A DNA stretch of 64,000 nt from contig NZ_CP080544.1 of assembly GCF_019551435.1 (NCBI RefSeq), positions 248,001 through 312,000 on the forward strand, given 5' to 3'. Under the pieces are notes generated by a model. It searched no databases, was not told the origin of the DNA, and saw nothing but the letters and a program-made list of their open reading frames with translations. Below, in pieces: positions 45,428 to 55,638 of the stretch. The DNA comes from Lysobacter soyae (GTDB lineage Bacteria > Pseudomonadota > Gammaproteobacteria > Xanthomonadales > Xanthomonadaceae). The position numbers and the translations under genes are program-made. Numbering within the stretch: position 1 is the stretch's first letter; every line of letters starts with the position of its first letter.

Positions 45428-48049
45428 TTATTCCGCCACGTGTTCCGGACTCACCTTTTCCAAGGCATGGCGCATTTCCCGGCCCAAGATCACTTTCGCA
45501 TCCTTGGCCCAGGTTTTCAGCCGGTCATCAAACAAAAGACGGCTTTGATCATCCGGCCAGACCAAGCGCATTTCGCGCAGCTTCTGGATGAAGCCGCGGA
45601 ACAGTGACTTGTCGAAAAATTCCGGTGCGGCCGGCGAATACAGCAAAGACAAACGTTGCGCCGCCAAGTGGCAAAGGCTTTCCAATTGCGTTGCCGTCAA
45701 TGTGCCGGGACCGTTCTTCGCCAAGATGGAAATCGCGATGTAATAGCGTTCGAAGGCCTGTTGCAGCGGATGGCCCAACGCACGCAAGCGGAACACCTCG
45801 TCCGATTCTCCGACGCCCCGGTAGAGCACAGGTCCGTTTTCGGATTCGCCTTGCTCCAACAAGCCTTCGCGGATGAATACTTCGAGGAAGCGTTCCAGTC
45901 GTTCACCGAACTCTTCGTCCGTCCATGGCAGGAACAGCTCCTGCTGCAGGAACGGGTACATGCTCTTGCCCAAACGCACGGCGGTGGCGCGCGCCAAACG
46001 CCGGTTGTGGTGAAAGCAGCTCGCGATCCAAGCCACGGTGGTGAACAGGTGCAACACGTTGTTGCGGAAATAGGTCAGTTGGATCGCTTTGTCTGCGTCT
46101 TCAATGCGCAGCACGTCACCCAGCGGATGTTTGACCCGGACGATGACGTTGATTTCTTCGCCATGGGCAATGATTTGCTCCGGTGTGTGCGGCGTCACCG
46201 TGATGCGGTCGGAATACGGCAATTCCTGCAGCAGACGTTGCGACAAACGGATCTGGTCGATGAGGTCGGTCTCGCTCATCGAGTTCTTCGGCGTCGACAA
46301 CAAGGCCAATGCCAGCAGGTTGATCGGATTGACGTCTGCCGCGCGGTTGATGTTGATCATCACCTGGTTCGACAGCTCGGCGATGGTGGTGCTGAGCCAG
46401 TCGGGGCGATCACTTTCCGCCACCGGCTTGCCATCCCAGTCTTTCGCGTGTTCCGCCAGCACATCGTTGAGTCGGATCGGCTCGCCGAAGTTGACCACAA
46501 CTTGGCCGTAGTTGCTGCGCAGCACCTTGGGAATGCCCGAGATCAGCCCGAAAATGGATTCTTTCTGTTTCGACTTGCCCGACAGCTCGTCCTTGTAGCT
46601 GTTGCCCTCCATCAGCTTTTCGTAGCCGATGTAGACAGGTTGGAACAACACCGGGCGCACCGGCGCACGCAAATAGGCGCGAACGGTCATCGAGATCATG
46701 CCGCCCTTGGGTTGCAGTAATCGGCCGGTGCGCGAACGGCCACCTTCGATGAAGTACTCGATGGGGTAGCCGCCCGCCACCAACTGCGCGACATATTCGT
46801 TGAAGACATCGGAGTACAAGGCGTTGCCGCGGAAGCTGCGACGGATGAAGAACGCGCCGCCTTTGCGCAAAATCGTGCCGACAACCGGCAGGTTCAAATT
46901 GATGCCTGCCGCGATATGCGGGGGAACGATGCCTTCGCGGAACAACAGATAGCTGATCAGCAAGTAGTCCATGTGGCTGCGGTGGCAGGGCACATAGATG
47001 ATTTCATTGCCGGGCGCGACGGCCTTCAGTTTTTCCAGATGGTGAACCAACAAGCCGCGATAGATGCGGCTCCAGACCGGCTGCAAAATCAGGCTGGCCG
47101 AGCGCACCACGGTGTGTGAGTAATCGGAGGCGATTTCCCACGCATAGGCATGCGCTTTCTTCCAGGCCTCGCCGACCTTCGAGCCATCCCGGCGGGCTTG
47201 ATCTTCAATGGCCGAACGCACATCGGGTGCGGACAGGACGTTGTCAATCAGCAGACGACGGGTGGACAAGTCGGGACCGACCACGGCGGCGCGCACACGG
47301 TTGAAGTGCGTACGCAGCACGCGCGACAACTTGCGCACGGTTTGCGCTTCCGGAAGACCCTCATCGGCAATCGTGCGCAGTTCGATCGGCGGCGAAAAAC
47401 GCACCAAGGTATCGCGGCCGTTCAACAGCAATGAGAGGAAACGACGGAAACGCCCGACCAATTGCCAGTTTTCGGAGAACAACACCGAGAACCAGCCTTT
47501 TTGTTTTTCCGGCGCCCGACCGACGTAAATTGACACTGGCACCAACAAGACATCCAAGGTCGGATCCGCACGGTGCGCAGCAATCAAACGCGCCAAAGAC
47601 TCCGAACGGTTCTTGCCGTGTTTCGGATGTTCATTGCCGGTGGCGATCTCCATCGCGCGCTCGAGCGTGCCACCGATATTGCGGCGGGACAGGGCGAGAT
47701 ACGCGCGCTTGCGACCCACCGGGTCGTGCGGCAGCGGCACCAGCGGCGAGGGCATGCCGGATTCACGTGCGGCGCGCTCAAGTATCAGCGCGTTCGACAT
47801 GCCGTAGTCTTCGAGCACATAGACGATCGGCCGATGGTCCGGCGATACGCTCAAGACATCGTCAGGCTCAATTTTCAGTTCGACCCATGGCGCCATCAGA
47901 CGCCCGAAAATTTTCGCCCAGAGCGGGCGTTTGCGTCCTAAACGCGACGCAGCGCGCACGGTCACTTCGTCGCCGGGTTTGGGCGACGGTGGCGGGGCGG
48001 ACGGCTGGGAACCGCCGTCCGAAAATGTGAATTGGGTCTGGTCAGGCAT
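45428..48049 (-). CDS. plsB: Glycerol-3-phosphate O-acyltransferase
   Basis: 873 aa from MPDQTQFTFSDGG (an earlier ATG would add 10 residues). PlsB block I is CHRSHMDYLLISYLL (HxxxxD catalytic pair), block II GGAFFIRRSF, block III YFIEGGRSRTGRLL, block IV PVRPVLFQPVYIGYEK. The N-terminal 200 residues and the long helical C-terminal domain are typical of the gammaproteobacterial enzyme. It makes lysophosphatidic acid from glycerol-3-phosphate and acyl-ACP/CoA at the inner membrane, the first phospholipid step. Confidence 0.96.
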   Translation of the reverse strand: MPDQTQFTFSDGGSQPSAPPPSPKPGDEVTVRAASRLGRKRPLWAKIFGRLMAPWVELKIEPDDVLSVSPDHRPIVYVLEDYGMSNALILERAARESGMPSPLVPLPHDPVGRKRAYLALSRRNIGGTLERAMEIATGNEHPKHGKNRSESLARLIAAHRADPTLDVLLVPVSIYVGRAPEKQKGWFSVLFSENWQLVGRFRRFLSLLLNGRDTLVRFSPPIELRTIADEGLPEAQTVRKLSRVLRTHFNRVRAAVVGPDLSTRRLLIDNVLSAPDVRSAIEDQARRDGSKVGEAWKKAHAYAWEIASDYSHTVVRSASLILQPVWSRIYRGLLVHHLEKLKAVAPGNEIIYVPCHRSHMDYLLISYLLFREGIVPPHIAAGINLNLPVVGTILRKGGAFFIRRSFRGNALYSDVFNEYVAQLVAGGYPIEYFIEGGRSRTGRLLQPKGGMISMTVRAYLRAPVRPVLFQPVYIGYEKLMEGNSYKDELSGKSKQKESIFGLISGIPKVLRSNYGQVVVNFGEPIRLNDVLAEHAKDWDGKPVAESDRPDWLSTTIAELSNQVMININRAADVNPINLLALALLSTPKNSMSETDLIDQIRLSQRLLQELPYSDRITVTPHTPEQIIAHGEEINVIVRVKHPLGDVLRIEDADKAIQLTYFRNNVLHLFTTVAWIASCFHHNRRLARATAVRLGKSMYPFLQQELFLPWTDEEFGERLERFLEVFIREGLLEQGESENGPVLYRGVGESDEVFRLRALGHPLQQAFERYYIAISILAKNGPGTLTATQLESLCHLAAQRLSLLYSPAAPEFFDKSLFRGFIQKLREMRLVWPDDQSRLLFDDRLKTWAKDAKVILGREMRHALEKVSPEHVAE

Positions 48050-48111
48050 TGGGCGAATTTTAGTGGCTATTGGCCACAAAATCGTTCAGGACGCTGAATG
48101 TTGAACCGCGG

Positions 48112-49098
48112 TCATGGTTTTGCGGTCGGCGCCTGCACCGGTTGGCCGTTTTGGTCGACCAACACCGGCTTGTCGATTTTCACCTGCGGCGCGTTGATGG
48201 CTTTTTCCGCCGACGTGAGCAAACCGCTGGTGTACCAGAGCCCGTCGCGTCGTTCGACATCGACGTCGGTGGACACCGAATTGCCGGCCACGCGGTAGGT
48301 GACGTGGACGCGCGCGTGATCCGCATCCGATTCGTCGTCGGAACGTGACACCGTGACGCTGCCGAGGATGTCGTCCAATGAAAGTCCGTATTTGCGCAAC
48401 GCATCCTTCGATGCCGCAAACAGCGGCGACAGCGCACGCAAGCTGCCGCGCATGCCGGCCTCGCGGATACCGTTCTCATCGCGCAAGCCGCTTTCGCGGG
48501 CGGCTGCCACCAAGAGATCAATGCTGTCGTGGCCGATTTGCTTGTCGCCCAGCGGCGCTTTCTCCGCCCAAGTGCCCAATGCCACGATCAAGGCGGCGTA
48601 GTGCGCGCGTTCTTCGGTCGTGTAGTCGCCTTCGCGTTGCAAATAGCGCACCGCGAACAGGCCTAGGCCGCGTGCGGTTTGGTGCAAGGCGTTGGTTTGT
48701 CCGGCCAAGGATTTGTCGAAACGCGCCTTCAAGGTTTTGTCGGCGTTGGGCGCGGTGAGGGCACCGAGCACCGGCACCAACTTGTTCGACAGCGGCAACT
48801 CGGTCAGTGGCCAACGACTGCGCCCTTCGCGCCACGCAAGCTCAAGTCGCGTCGCCATGATGGGCGTAGTGGCCAAACAGGGGATGCGTTCCAGGTCGTT
48901 GCTTTGCAAGGCTTGCATCATGTTCTGAATGGCGAGCTCAGGCGTTGCCGCACCTCTGCAAGGTGCCGAGGTGTGTTTGACCGGCGTGTGCGCGTTCGCA
49001 TCCTGCGCAGGCTTGCTGCAAGCGACCAAGGCGGTCCCAAGCAATGCCAGCGCTACCAATGCGCGTGCGCGATACACGCGCTTTCCCCAATTCCCCAT
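48112..49098 (-). CDS. Lipoprotein of unknown function
   Basis: 328 aa. A lipoprotein signal with lipobox LVACS (about 24-28) puts it in the envelope. The mature part is mostly helical (about 45-230) with a C-terminal beta-rich region (about 240-320: VTYRVAGNSVSTDVDVERRDGLWYTSGL) resembling a small NTF2-like or DUF4878-type fold. No motif with known function was recognised. It lies in a block of envelope genes, directly after the acid-phosphatase gene. Confidence 0.7.
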   Translation of the reverse strand: MGNWGKRVYRARALVALALLGTALVACSKPAQDANAHTPVKHTSAPCRGAATPELAIQNMMQALQSNDLERIPCLATTPIMATRLELAWREGRSRWPLTELPLSNKLVPVLGALTAPNADKTLKARFDKSLAGQTNALHQTARGLGLFAVRYLQREGDYTTEERAHYAALIVALGTWAEKAPLGDKQIGHDSIDLLVAAARESGLRDENGIREAGMRGSLRALSPLFAASKDALRKYGLSLDDILGSVTVSRSDDESDADHARVHVTYRVAGNSVSTDVDVERRDGLWYTSGLLTSAEKAINAPQVKIDKPVLVDQNGQPVQAPTAKP

Positions 49099-49125
49099 GG
49101 GTCCGACTCTGAAACGGATCAGCCT

Positions 49126-50064
49126 TTAGTTTTGCACATCCAAGGCATCACGCTTCATTTTGCGGCGCGTTTCCGCCGGTTGGTCCCATGCGTTATTGAA
49201 CAATGCCGGCTCCCAGCTGCCGTAGCTCGGATTCGGCAACATGAACCAGCGTTCGCCGAACCAGCTGTCGTATTTCGCGGCCAGTGCGTCACGTGCATCC
49301 GGTGCATTGGAAATCACTTGCACGAAATCGCCGAGTTGGTCGCCGAACTGCATGAGCACGCGATAGCTTTGACCGGCGTGCATACGGCGGCAGAGTTTTT
49401 CAGAGCCGTTCTGCTCGCAATCTTTCACGAAGGTGCCCAAGCCCAGGAAGACGGAGTCGTCTTTCACCGGGTAGCCCAAGGCCTTCAAGTTGGCGATGGT
49501 GGCGTCTTTCAAATGCGTTGCGCGATTCGAAACGTACAACACCGTGATGCCTTTCTTCGCAGCGGCCTGGGTGAATTCGACGGCGCCTGGCACCGCTTTG
49601 GCCTTCTTTTCGGCAACCCATTGGTCCCAAGTCAGATCGTCAAAATCCTTACCGTTGCGGATCAAGCGTGCTTGGTAGGGCGAGTTGTCGAGCACCGTTT
49701 CATCCACGTCCAGAATGATCGCGGGCGGCAAACCTTTGGCGGAATTCTTGCGCTCGTCTTCGACCAGCGCATCACGATCCTTGGCCTGCAATGCGGCGTC
49801 CAGTTGCTGGGTGGCGGCGCGATAAATGGTACGCGTGACTTCGCGGTATTCGGCAGAGCGTTGCATCCAGACGACGGCATTCAAATTGTCGTGCGGCCCG
49901 TCGGTCGCCGCCGCCGGTGTTTTGTCTGCCGGGGCGGCTGCCGTTGCTGCTGACTTGTCTTGGGGCGCCGGCGCCGTCGCCGAGGGCGCGGTTGGCTTGC
50001 ACGCAGACAGACCCGCCAAGGCGATCACGACCGCGCTGCACAACACTAGGGAATTGGACTTCAT
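49126..50064 (-). CDS. HAD-superfamily acid phosphatase lipoprotein (e(P4)/class C-like)
   Basis: 312 aa. Lipoprotein signal (lipobox LSAC near 21), a Pro/Ala-rich spacer, then the class C phosphatase domain: NLNAVVWMQRSAEYREVTRTIYRAA, motif I IILDVDETVLDNSPYQ (DxDxT), motif II VLYVSNRA, motif III and IV near DDSVFLG and QFGDQLGDF. Class C enzymes hydrolyse phosphomonoesters, including NMN or 5'-nucleotides, at the outer membrane. Substrate not determined. Confidence 0.9.
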   Translation of the reverse strand: MKSNSLVLCSAVVIALAGLSACKPTAPSATAPAPQDKSAATAAAPADKTPAAATDGPHDNLNAVVWMQRSAEYREVTRTIYRAATQQLDAALQAKDRDALVEDERKNSAKGLPPAIILDVDETVLDNSPYQARLIRNGKDFDDLTWDQWVAEKKAKAVPGAVEFTQAAAKKGITVLYVSNRATHLKDATIANLKALGYPVKDDSVFLGLGTFVKDCEQNGSEKLCRRMHAGQSYRVLMQFGDQLGDFVQVISNAPDARDALAAKYDSWFGERWFMLPNPSYGSWEPALFNNAWDQPAETRRKMKRDALDVQN

Positions 50065-50127
50065 GGAAACGACTCGACGACTGAAACCATCGAGTCTAAC
50101 GCCGGCAAGTGACGAATTGAATGCGTT

Positions 50128-52104
50128 TCAGCGGCCCAACATCGCCCGAATATTCGCCAAGGCGTTCTCACTGCGCTCCTGGCTGCGGGCCTTGTCCGCC
50201 TCCGGATCCAAACCGTCGCGATGCAGCTCGGCGGCCGGCAGCTCCTCGAAGAACCGTGACGGCAATCGGGTGACGCGTTCGCCCCATTTTTTGCCGCCGC
50301 TGGCATAGGACATCCACAGTTGTTCCTTCGCCCGCGTGATTGCGACATAGAGCAAGCGGCGCTCTTCTTCCAAGCGTCCTTCTTCGAGGCTCGCTTCATG
50401 GGGAAGCACGCCCTCTTGCATGCCGATGATGAAGACGAAGCGGAACTCCAGACCTTTTGCAGCATGCATGGACATCAAGCGCACTTGATTGCCGGCGTCG
50501 TCTTTGTCGTTTCGGGAAAATAGCGCCAACTGCGATGCCAAATCGGCAATGCCTTGCCCCTTGCCCCCTTCGAACCAAGAGGCCAGTTCCTCGACGTTGT
50601 TCTTACGAAGCGTGAAGAGCTGTTCGTTTTTGCATTCGCTGCGGATCTGGGCGAGCAAACCGCTGCGTTCGGCGATATGACGGATGACTTGATCCGGCGG
50701 ATGCTGCGTCGCGTATTGCCGCAACTGATGCAAAGTTTCGTTGAACTGGTCGAGCGCATTGCTGGCGCGGGTCGGCAATTGCTGGAGCACCGATATCGAC
50801 GCAATCGCATGCGCCATCGACAAATGCTTGTTGCGCGCAAGTTCGGACAATTTCGCCAACGTGGTTTGCCCGACGCCGCGGCCGGGCGCCTGCACCGCAC
50901 GCAAGAATGCGCTGTCATCGTCCGGGTTCACCATCACCCGCACCCACGAGAGAATATCCTTGACCTCTTGCCGTTCGAGGAACGCGGTGCCACCGCTCAA
51001 ATGGTAAGGAATGCGCAGCATCTGCATCGCCTTTTCCATCGCACGCGATTGATGGTTGCCACGGAACAAGACGCAGAAGTCACTCCACGGCGCGCCGTGT
51101 TTGGTCGCCATGAATTGGATTTCAGCGGCGACTTTCTCCGCCTCGTGGGCCTCGTCATTGCATTCCCACACGCGAATGCGCTCGCCGTCCTTGGCCTCAC
51201 TCCACAACTGCTTCGGGTGCGTATGCGGATTGTTAGCAATCAGGGCGTTCGCGGCACGCAGTACCCGGTTGCTGCAGCGATAGTTTTGCTCGAGCTTGAT
51301 CACGCGCAGCGACGGATAGTCTCGCGCCAGCGTGTCGATGTTTTCCGGGTTGGCGCCACGCCATGCGTAGATGCTTTGGTCGTCATCCCCCACGCAGGTG
51401 AACTGTCCTTGTTCCCCGGCGAGGGCTTTCAGCAAGCGGTACTGCGCATCATTGGTGTCCTGATATTCGTCCACCAACACATAGCCGATACGTTCACGCC
51501 ATGCCGCGCGTGCCTCGTCATCGGTTTCGAGCAGATTCAAGGGCAGTCGGATCAAGTCGTCGAAATCGACCGCGTTGAAGGCCTGCAGACGTTCCTGATA
51601 CAGCGCATACCAATGCGCGCCTTCTTTCTCGCGCGTGCTCTTGGCATAGGCGGCCGCTTTCTCGGGCGACAGGGCCAAGTTTTTGGCCTTTGAAACGAGG
51701 TTCATCGCGCCGTACAAGGCGTCCTTGTCGGCACCCGGCATCAGGTCTTTGAACTGCGCCATCACATCGTCGGGATCGAAGATGGAAAAACCGCGCTTCA
51801 AGCCCAGCTTGGCGTGGTCGATTTGTACGATGTTGAGTCCCAGCGCATGGAAAGTGCAGATGCGAACGCCCTCGGCGGCATCGCCACGCACACGCTTGGC
51901 CAAACGCTCGCGCATTTCCCGTGCGGCCTTGTTGGTGAAGGTGATAGCGGCGATACGGTGTGCGGGGTAGCGACCCTTCTGCACCATTTGCGCGATCTTT
52001 TCGATGATGACGCGCGTCTTGCCGCTGCCCGCGCCGGCAAGCACCAGAAGGGGACCCTCGGTGTGGCGAACGGCTTCTTGCTGTGGAGAGTTCATCCCTT
52101 GCAT
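50128..52104 (-). CDS. rep: ATP-dependent DNA helicase Rep
   Basis: 658 aa from MQGMNSPQQEAVRHTEG with GGAG upstream; a longer start at 52134 is less likely. UvrD/Rep-type SF1A helicase: Walker A AGAGSGKTRVI, motif Ia AITFTNKAAREMRERL, motif II VDEYQDTN, motif III GDDDQSIYAWRGA, motif IV LEQNYRCS, motif V MSMHAAKGLEF, motif VI YVAITRAKEQLW. It removes proteins ahead of the replication fork. The tail RSENALANIRAMLGR is a typical Rep end. Confidence 0.95.
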   Translation of the reverse strand: MQGMNSPQQEAVRHTEGPLLVLAGAGSGKTRVIIEKIAQMVQKGRYPAHRIAAITFTNKAAREMRERLAKRVRGDAAEGVRICTFHALGLNIVQIDHAKLGLKRGFSIFDPDDVMAQFKDLMPGADKDALYGAMNLVSKAKNLALSPEKAAAYAKSTREKEGAHWYALYQERLQAFNAVDFDDLIRLPLNLLETDDEARAAWRERIGYVLVDEYQDTNDAQYRLLKALAGEQGQFTCVGDDDQSIYAWRGANPENIDTLARDYPSLRVIKLEQNYRCSNRVLRAANALIANNPHTHPKQLWSEAKDGERIRVWECNDEAHEAEKVAAEIQFMATKHGAPWSDFCVLFRGNHQSRAMEKAMQMLRIPYHLSGGTAFLERQEVKDILSWVRVMVNPDDDSAFLRAVQAPGRGVGQTTLAKLSELARNKHLSMAHAIASISVLQQLPTRASNALDQFNETLHQLRQYATQHPPDQVIRHIAERSGLLAQIRSECKNEQLFTLRKNNVEELASWFEGGKGQGIADLASQLALFSRNDKDDAGNQVRLMSMHAAKGLEFRFVFIIGMQEGVLPHEASLEEGRLEEERRLLYVAITRAKEQLWMSYASGGKKWGERVTRLPSRFFEELPAAELHRDGLDPEADKARSQERSENALANIRAMLGR

Positions 52105-52165
52105 CGGGCTATTCTCCCCGCAACCGTCGCGCACGGTAAGACTTGTCTGCGGCTAGAATCCGTGC

Positions 52166-52804
52166 ATGGCAAAGCTGTACTTTTACTACTCGGCGATGAA
52201 TGCCGGCAAGACCACGACCTTGCTGCAGTCGGCACACAACTACCGTGAGCGCGGCATGCGCGTGGCGATTCTGACGCCCAGGCTGGATGTGCGGGCAGGC
52301 GAGGGCGTGGTGTCCTCCAGAATCGGGCTCAGCGCATCGGGGCTGGTGTTCAATCATGGCTCTGATCTGCTGGCGATGATCGAAGCCGACATACGCACAC
52401 GGGGGAAATTGAATTGCGTCCTGGTGGACGAAGCGCAATTTCTCACCAAGGCTCAGGTGTGGCAGTTGTCAGAGGTGGTGGATGCCTTGCATGTGCCGGT
52501 CTTGTGTTACGGCCTCCGCACCGATTTCCAGGGCGAGCTATTCGAAGGGAGTGCGGCGCTGCTGGCCTGGGCGGACGAGCTGCAGGAAATCAAAACCATC
52601 TGCCATTCGGGTGCCAAGGCGACCATGACGGTGCGGGTGGACGACGCGGGGCGTGCTGTTCAACAAGGGCCGCAGGTGCAAATCGGTGGCAACGAGCGCT
52701 ATGTCTCGGTCAGTCGCGCGGAGTTCAAACGCGTGATGCAAGGCGAAGGCAGTATCGAACCGCTCCAAGCGCCGCTGCCTCTGGAAGACGGCCGCGACGA
52801 CTGA
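52166..52804 (+). CDS. tdk: Thymidine kinase
   Basis: 212 aa. Type [23 protein letters not shown] (P-loop), LVDEAQFLT (Walker B), the lid region [13 protein letters not shown]. The usual zinc-binding CxxC in the lid is partly replaced (one Cys visible, ICHSG), as in some gammaproteobacterial enzymes. It phosphorylates thymidine in salvage. Divergent from rep; its stop is adjacent to the convergent kinase gene. Confidence 0.93.
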   Translation: MAKLYFYYSAMNAGKTTTLLQSAHNYRERGMRVAILTPRLDVRAGEGVVSSRIGLSASGLVFNHGSDLLAMIEADIRTRGKLNCVLVDEAQFLTKAQVWQLSEVVDALHVPVLCYGLRTDFQGELFEGSAALLAWADELQEIKTICHSGAKATMTVRVDDAGRAVQQGPQVQIGGNERYVSVSRAEFKRVMQGEGSIEPLQAPLPLEDGRDD

Positions 52805-55633
52805 TCAACGGGGCGCGCTGGCGGGATGGGCCACGCTGGGCGGTGGCAACGGGTCGATGCCACATCGCGCCAATAAGGATTGGGTCTCGCGCAAACGCAT
52901 CGCGCCATCGGGACGTTCACGCTTGATGTCTGTGATCAAAAGTTCGAAGGCTTTCTTACCTTCGGTGTCCGAAGACCGGCACAAGGCATCGGCATCGTAG
53001 CTGCGCAGCCGCCAAACCAGATTCGCATCCTTCGGTACCGCCGCGTCGGCGAGACGGGTGGCGATGTCGAGGAGGTCGCGGGTACGGGTGAGTGATTCGG
53101 CATTCTTCGCAAGACGTGCACGTGCGTGCAAATTCAAGGCCTGCGCTTTCGAAGCGCGCGCACCGCGCCGACGCAACACCGGGTCCAAGGTTTCAAGCGC
53201 GCTTTCGACATCGCCGTCCGCGATTTGTGTTTCGGCAATTTCCTCGACGATGCGATCTTCCACCTCTTTGGAAATCGCGGCGTTCGCATTCGCGAGTTTT
53301 CGCGCCACATTGGCGTTGCGCAGCGCGGCAGGATAGTTGCCCAGTTCCCGGAAAAGTGATGCCAATCCCGTCAGCGCTTCCACTTGGGCCGCCGCGTAGT
53401 CACTGCGGCCATTGGCCAGACGCACGGCGCGCTGATAGCCCGTTTGCGCCTCGTCCAAATGTCCGAGTTGTTGTGCGGTGGCGGCCATGTCGATCTGCGA
53501 GCGAATCGCATCGGCGATGCCTTGTGGGCGACCGTTCAATGCGTTTTGCACGAGCTTGTATTCGCGGGCGGCCTCTTCGTACTGACCCTGTTCCATATAG
53601 CCCTGCGCCATCGCCCGGCGCAGCACCACGGTTTGCGGGTGATTGGGGCCCTGCAATTCCAAGCTGTGATCCAAAGCTTCAGAGAACGCGGCGCCGGCGG
53701 CCGCATAGTCATGCATCGCCGCTTCTGTGGTGCCAATGCTGCGCAACAAATCGATTGACAGCACGTGGCGTTCGCCGCCCAACGCGCGCAGCTTGGCCAA
53801 GGCGTCTTTGAAGCGTTTCAGCGCATCCGGATAGTCCCGCGCGTCGAATGAGAGCGCGGCGAGGTCGGTCAGGTTCTCGACAACGCCGATGTCATCGCCG
53901 AGTGCGCTGCGCCGCAGTGATAACGAACGCTCGAAGTAATAGCGGGCAGTGGCGGCATTGCTGGTGCGCAAGCAGCGCGCGTACTGCGAATAGAAATCGG
54001 CGACGTGCGCGGGCAGCTGCGCTTGTTCGTTGGTGGCCAGCGTGACTTTGGGCTCGAGAATCGCAATACAACGCGAGGGAAAGCCCAACAACCGTTGCAC
54101 GCGTCCGGACTGCGTCGCCGCCTCCAAGGTCAAACTCGACGGCGCGTCGGGCACCATGGCCAGCAAGCGTTCTTGTCGCGCCAGAACTTTGGACGCACGA
54201 TCGTACTGGCCGAGGGCGATACGGATGCGCGCGATCATGGCCAACAACTCGGCATGGGCACGCGGCTGTTTGACCAACTCACGCTCACCGCGTGCTTCCG
54301 CGGCATCGATGAGTGTGGCGACGTCTTCGGGCTTGCCCTTTTGCGTCGCATCGGCATTTTCGAACAAGCCCACCATAAAGTTCTGCATCGCCTGCGCGCG
54401 TGCCGTTTCACGCACGGCTTCGCTGCGTTGCCACAGGGCGACACCGAGGAGCGTAAGCAACACCGCCGCCAAACCGATGCCACTCAAGATCGACATGCGG
54501 TGGCGGAGCAAGAACTTCCGTGTGCGATAGCCGAAACTTTGCGGCCGCGCTTTGACCGGAAGGCCTTCTTGATAACGCGTGAGATCGGCGCTGAGCGCTT
54601 CCACCGAGGTATAGCGGTCGGCGGCCTGTTTCGACAAGGCTTTGAGCACGATGTTGTCGAGATCCCCCGACAACTCGCGCGACAAACGTTTGGCATCGAC
54701 GCGATCCGTCTGCATGACGGCTTGCGAGGGTTTCACCGCTTCCGCCGAAAGAATGGCCTCTTCCCACTGCGCGCTGGACTCGCGCTTCAATCGATAGGGT
54801 TTCTTTCCCGTGAGTAGTTCATACAACACGACGCCCATCGAATACACATCGGTGCGCGTGGTGACCGTTTCGCCGCGGATTTGTTCCGGCGCCGCGTAAT
54901 GCAGGGTGAAAGGCCGCAGTCCGGTGTGCGTGTGCTCGATGACATCATCGCTTTCCTCGAGCAGTTTGCCGATGCCGAAGTCGAGTAAGCGAACTTGCCC
55001 TTTGTCGGTGACCAGGATGTTCGACGGTTTGAGGTCGCGATGCACCACGAGGTTGGCGTGGGCATGGCTGACGGCATCACACACTTGTTTGAACAAGTCG
55101 ATACGGCTGTCGATGTCGAGGTTGCGTTCGCGGGCAAAGACCAACAGGCTCTTACCTTCCACATATTCGAGCGCGAGGTAAGGCACCCCGGTGTTGGCGA
55201 TGCCGGCATCGAGCAGACGGGCGATATTGGGGTGAGCGAGCCGCGCCAATATCTCGCGCTCACGATTGAAGCGCGTGCGCAGATTGGTATCGGCCAGACC
55301 CGGACGCAACAGTTTCAGTGCCAGCGGTATTTGATGCAGACCGTCTGCGCGGTGTGCCCGCCAGACTTGCCCCATGCCGCCTTCACCCAACTTGCCGTCG
55401 AGGATGTACGGACCCAAGGTGTCACCGCTTGCCATGCCGGGCGGTGCAGTGACGATCGGCTGGTCGATGCGCGGATCCTCGGTATGTTCATGCGCGAGCA
55501 TGTTCTCGAGGGCATCGGCCAATGCCGGATCGTTTTCGCGAATGGCGGCCAAGTTCGCGCTGCGCGCCTCCGCCTCCAATTCCAACAGTGCGTCGAGCGC
55601 GTCCGACACACGCTGCCATTGCGCGCGATCCAT
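52805..55633 (-). CDS. Ser/Thr protein kinase with transmembrane helix and TPR region
   Basis: 942 aa. Kinase domain (about 75-345): glycine loop LGEGGMGQVWRA, ATP lysine in LALKLLRPG, catalytic loop VVHRDLKPSNILV, DFG in LLDFGIGKLLEE, and AAPEQ; all catalytic residues are present. A transmembrane helix (about 380-400) follows, then a long region with tetratricopeptide-like repeats (about 440-910). This is the kinase-TM-TPR architecture that sits with ECF sigma factors of the kinase-linked group; the sigma gene lies 5 bp upstream. The signal sensed by the periplasmic TPRs is unknown. Confidence 0.93.
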   Translation of the reverse strand: MDRAQWQRVSDALDALLELEAEARSANLAAIRENDPALADALENMLAHEHTEDPRIDQPIVTAPPGMASGDTLGPYILDGKLGEGGMGQVWRAHRADGLHQIPLALKLLRPGLADTNLRTRFNREREILARLAHPNIARLLDAGIANTGVPYLALEYVEGKSLLVFARERNLDIDSRIDLFKQVCDAVSHAHANLVVHRDLKPSNILVTDKGQVRLLDFGIGKLLEESDDVIEHTHTGLRPFTLHYAAPEQIRGETVTTRTDVYSMGVVLYELLTGKKPYRLKRESSAQWEEAILSAEAVKPSQAVMQTDRVDAKRLSRELSGDLDNIVLKALSKQAADRYTSVEALSADLTRYQEGLPVKARPQSFGYRTRKFLLRHRMSILSGIGLAAVLLTLLGVALWQRSEAVRETARAQAMQNFMVGLFENADATQKGKPEDVATLIDAAEARGERELVKQPRAHAELLAMIARIRIALGQYDRASKVLARQERLLAMVPDAPSSLTLEAATQSGRVQRLLGFPSRCIAILEPKVTLATNEQAQLPAHVADFYSQYARCLRTSNAATARYYFERSLSLRRSALGDDIGVVENLTDLAALSFDARDYPDALKRFKDALAKLRALGGERHVLSIDLLRSIGTTEAAMHDYAAAGAAFSEALDHSLELQGPNHPQTVVLRRAMAQGYMEQGQYEEAAREYKLVQNALNGRPQGIADAIRSQIDMAATAQQLGHLDEAQTGYQRAVRLANGRSDYAAAQVEALTGLASLFRELGNYPAALRNANVARKLANANAAISKEVEDRIVEEIAETQIADGDVESALETLDPVLRRRGARASKAQALNLHARARLAKNAESLTRTRDLLDIATRLADAAVPKDANLVWRLRSYDADALCRSSDTEGKKAFELLITDIKRERPDGAMRLRETQSLLARCGIDPLPPPSVAHPASAPR

Positions 55634-55638
55634 CGTCG

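Noticed and set aside
45656-46720. 354-codon open frame on the plus strand opposite plsB
   Set aside because: Lies entirely within the well-supported acyltransferase gene and shows no homology pattern or start signal.
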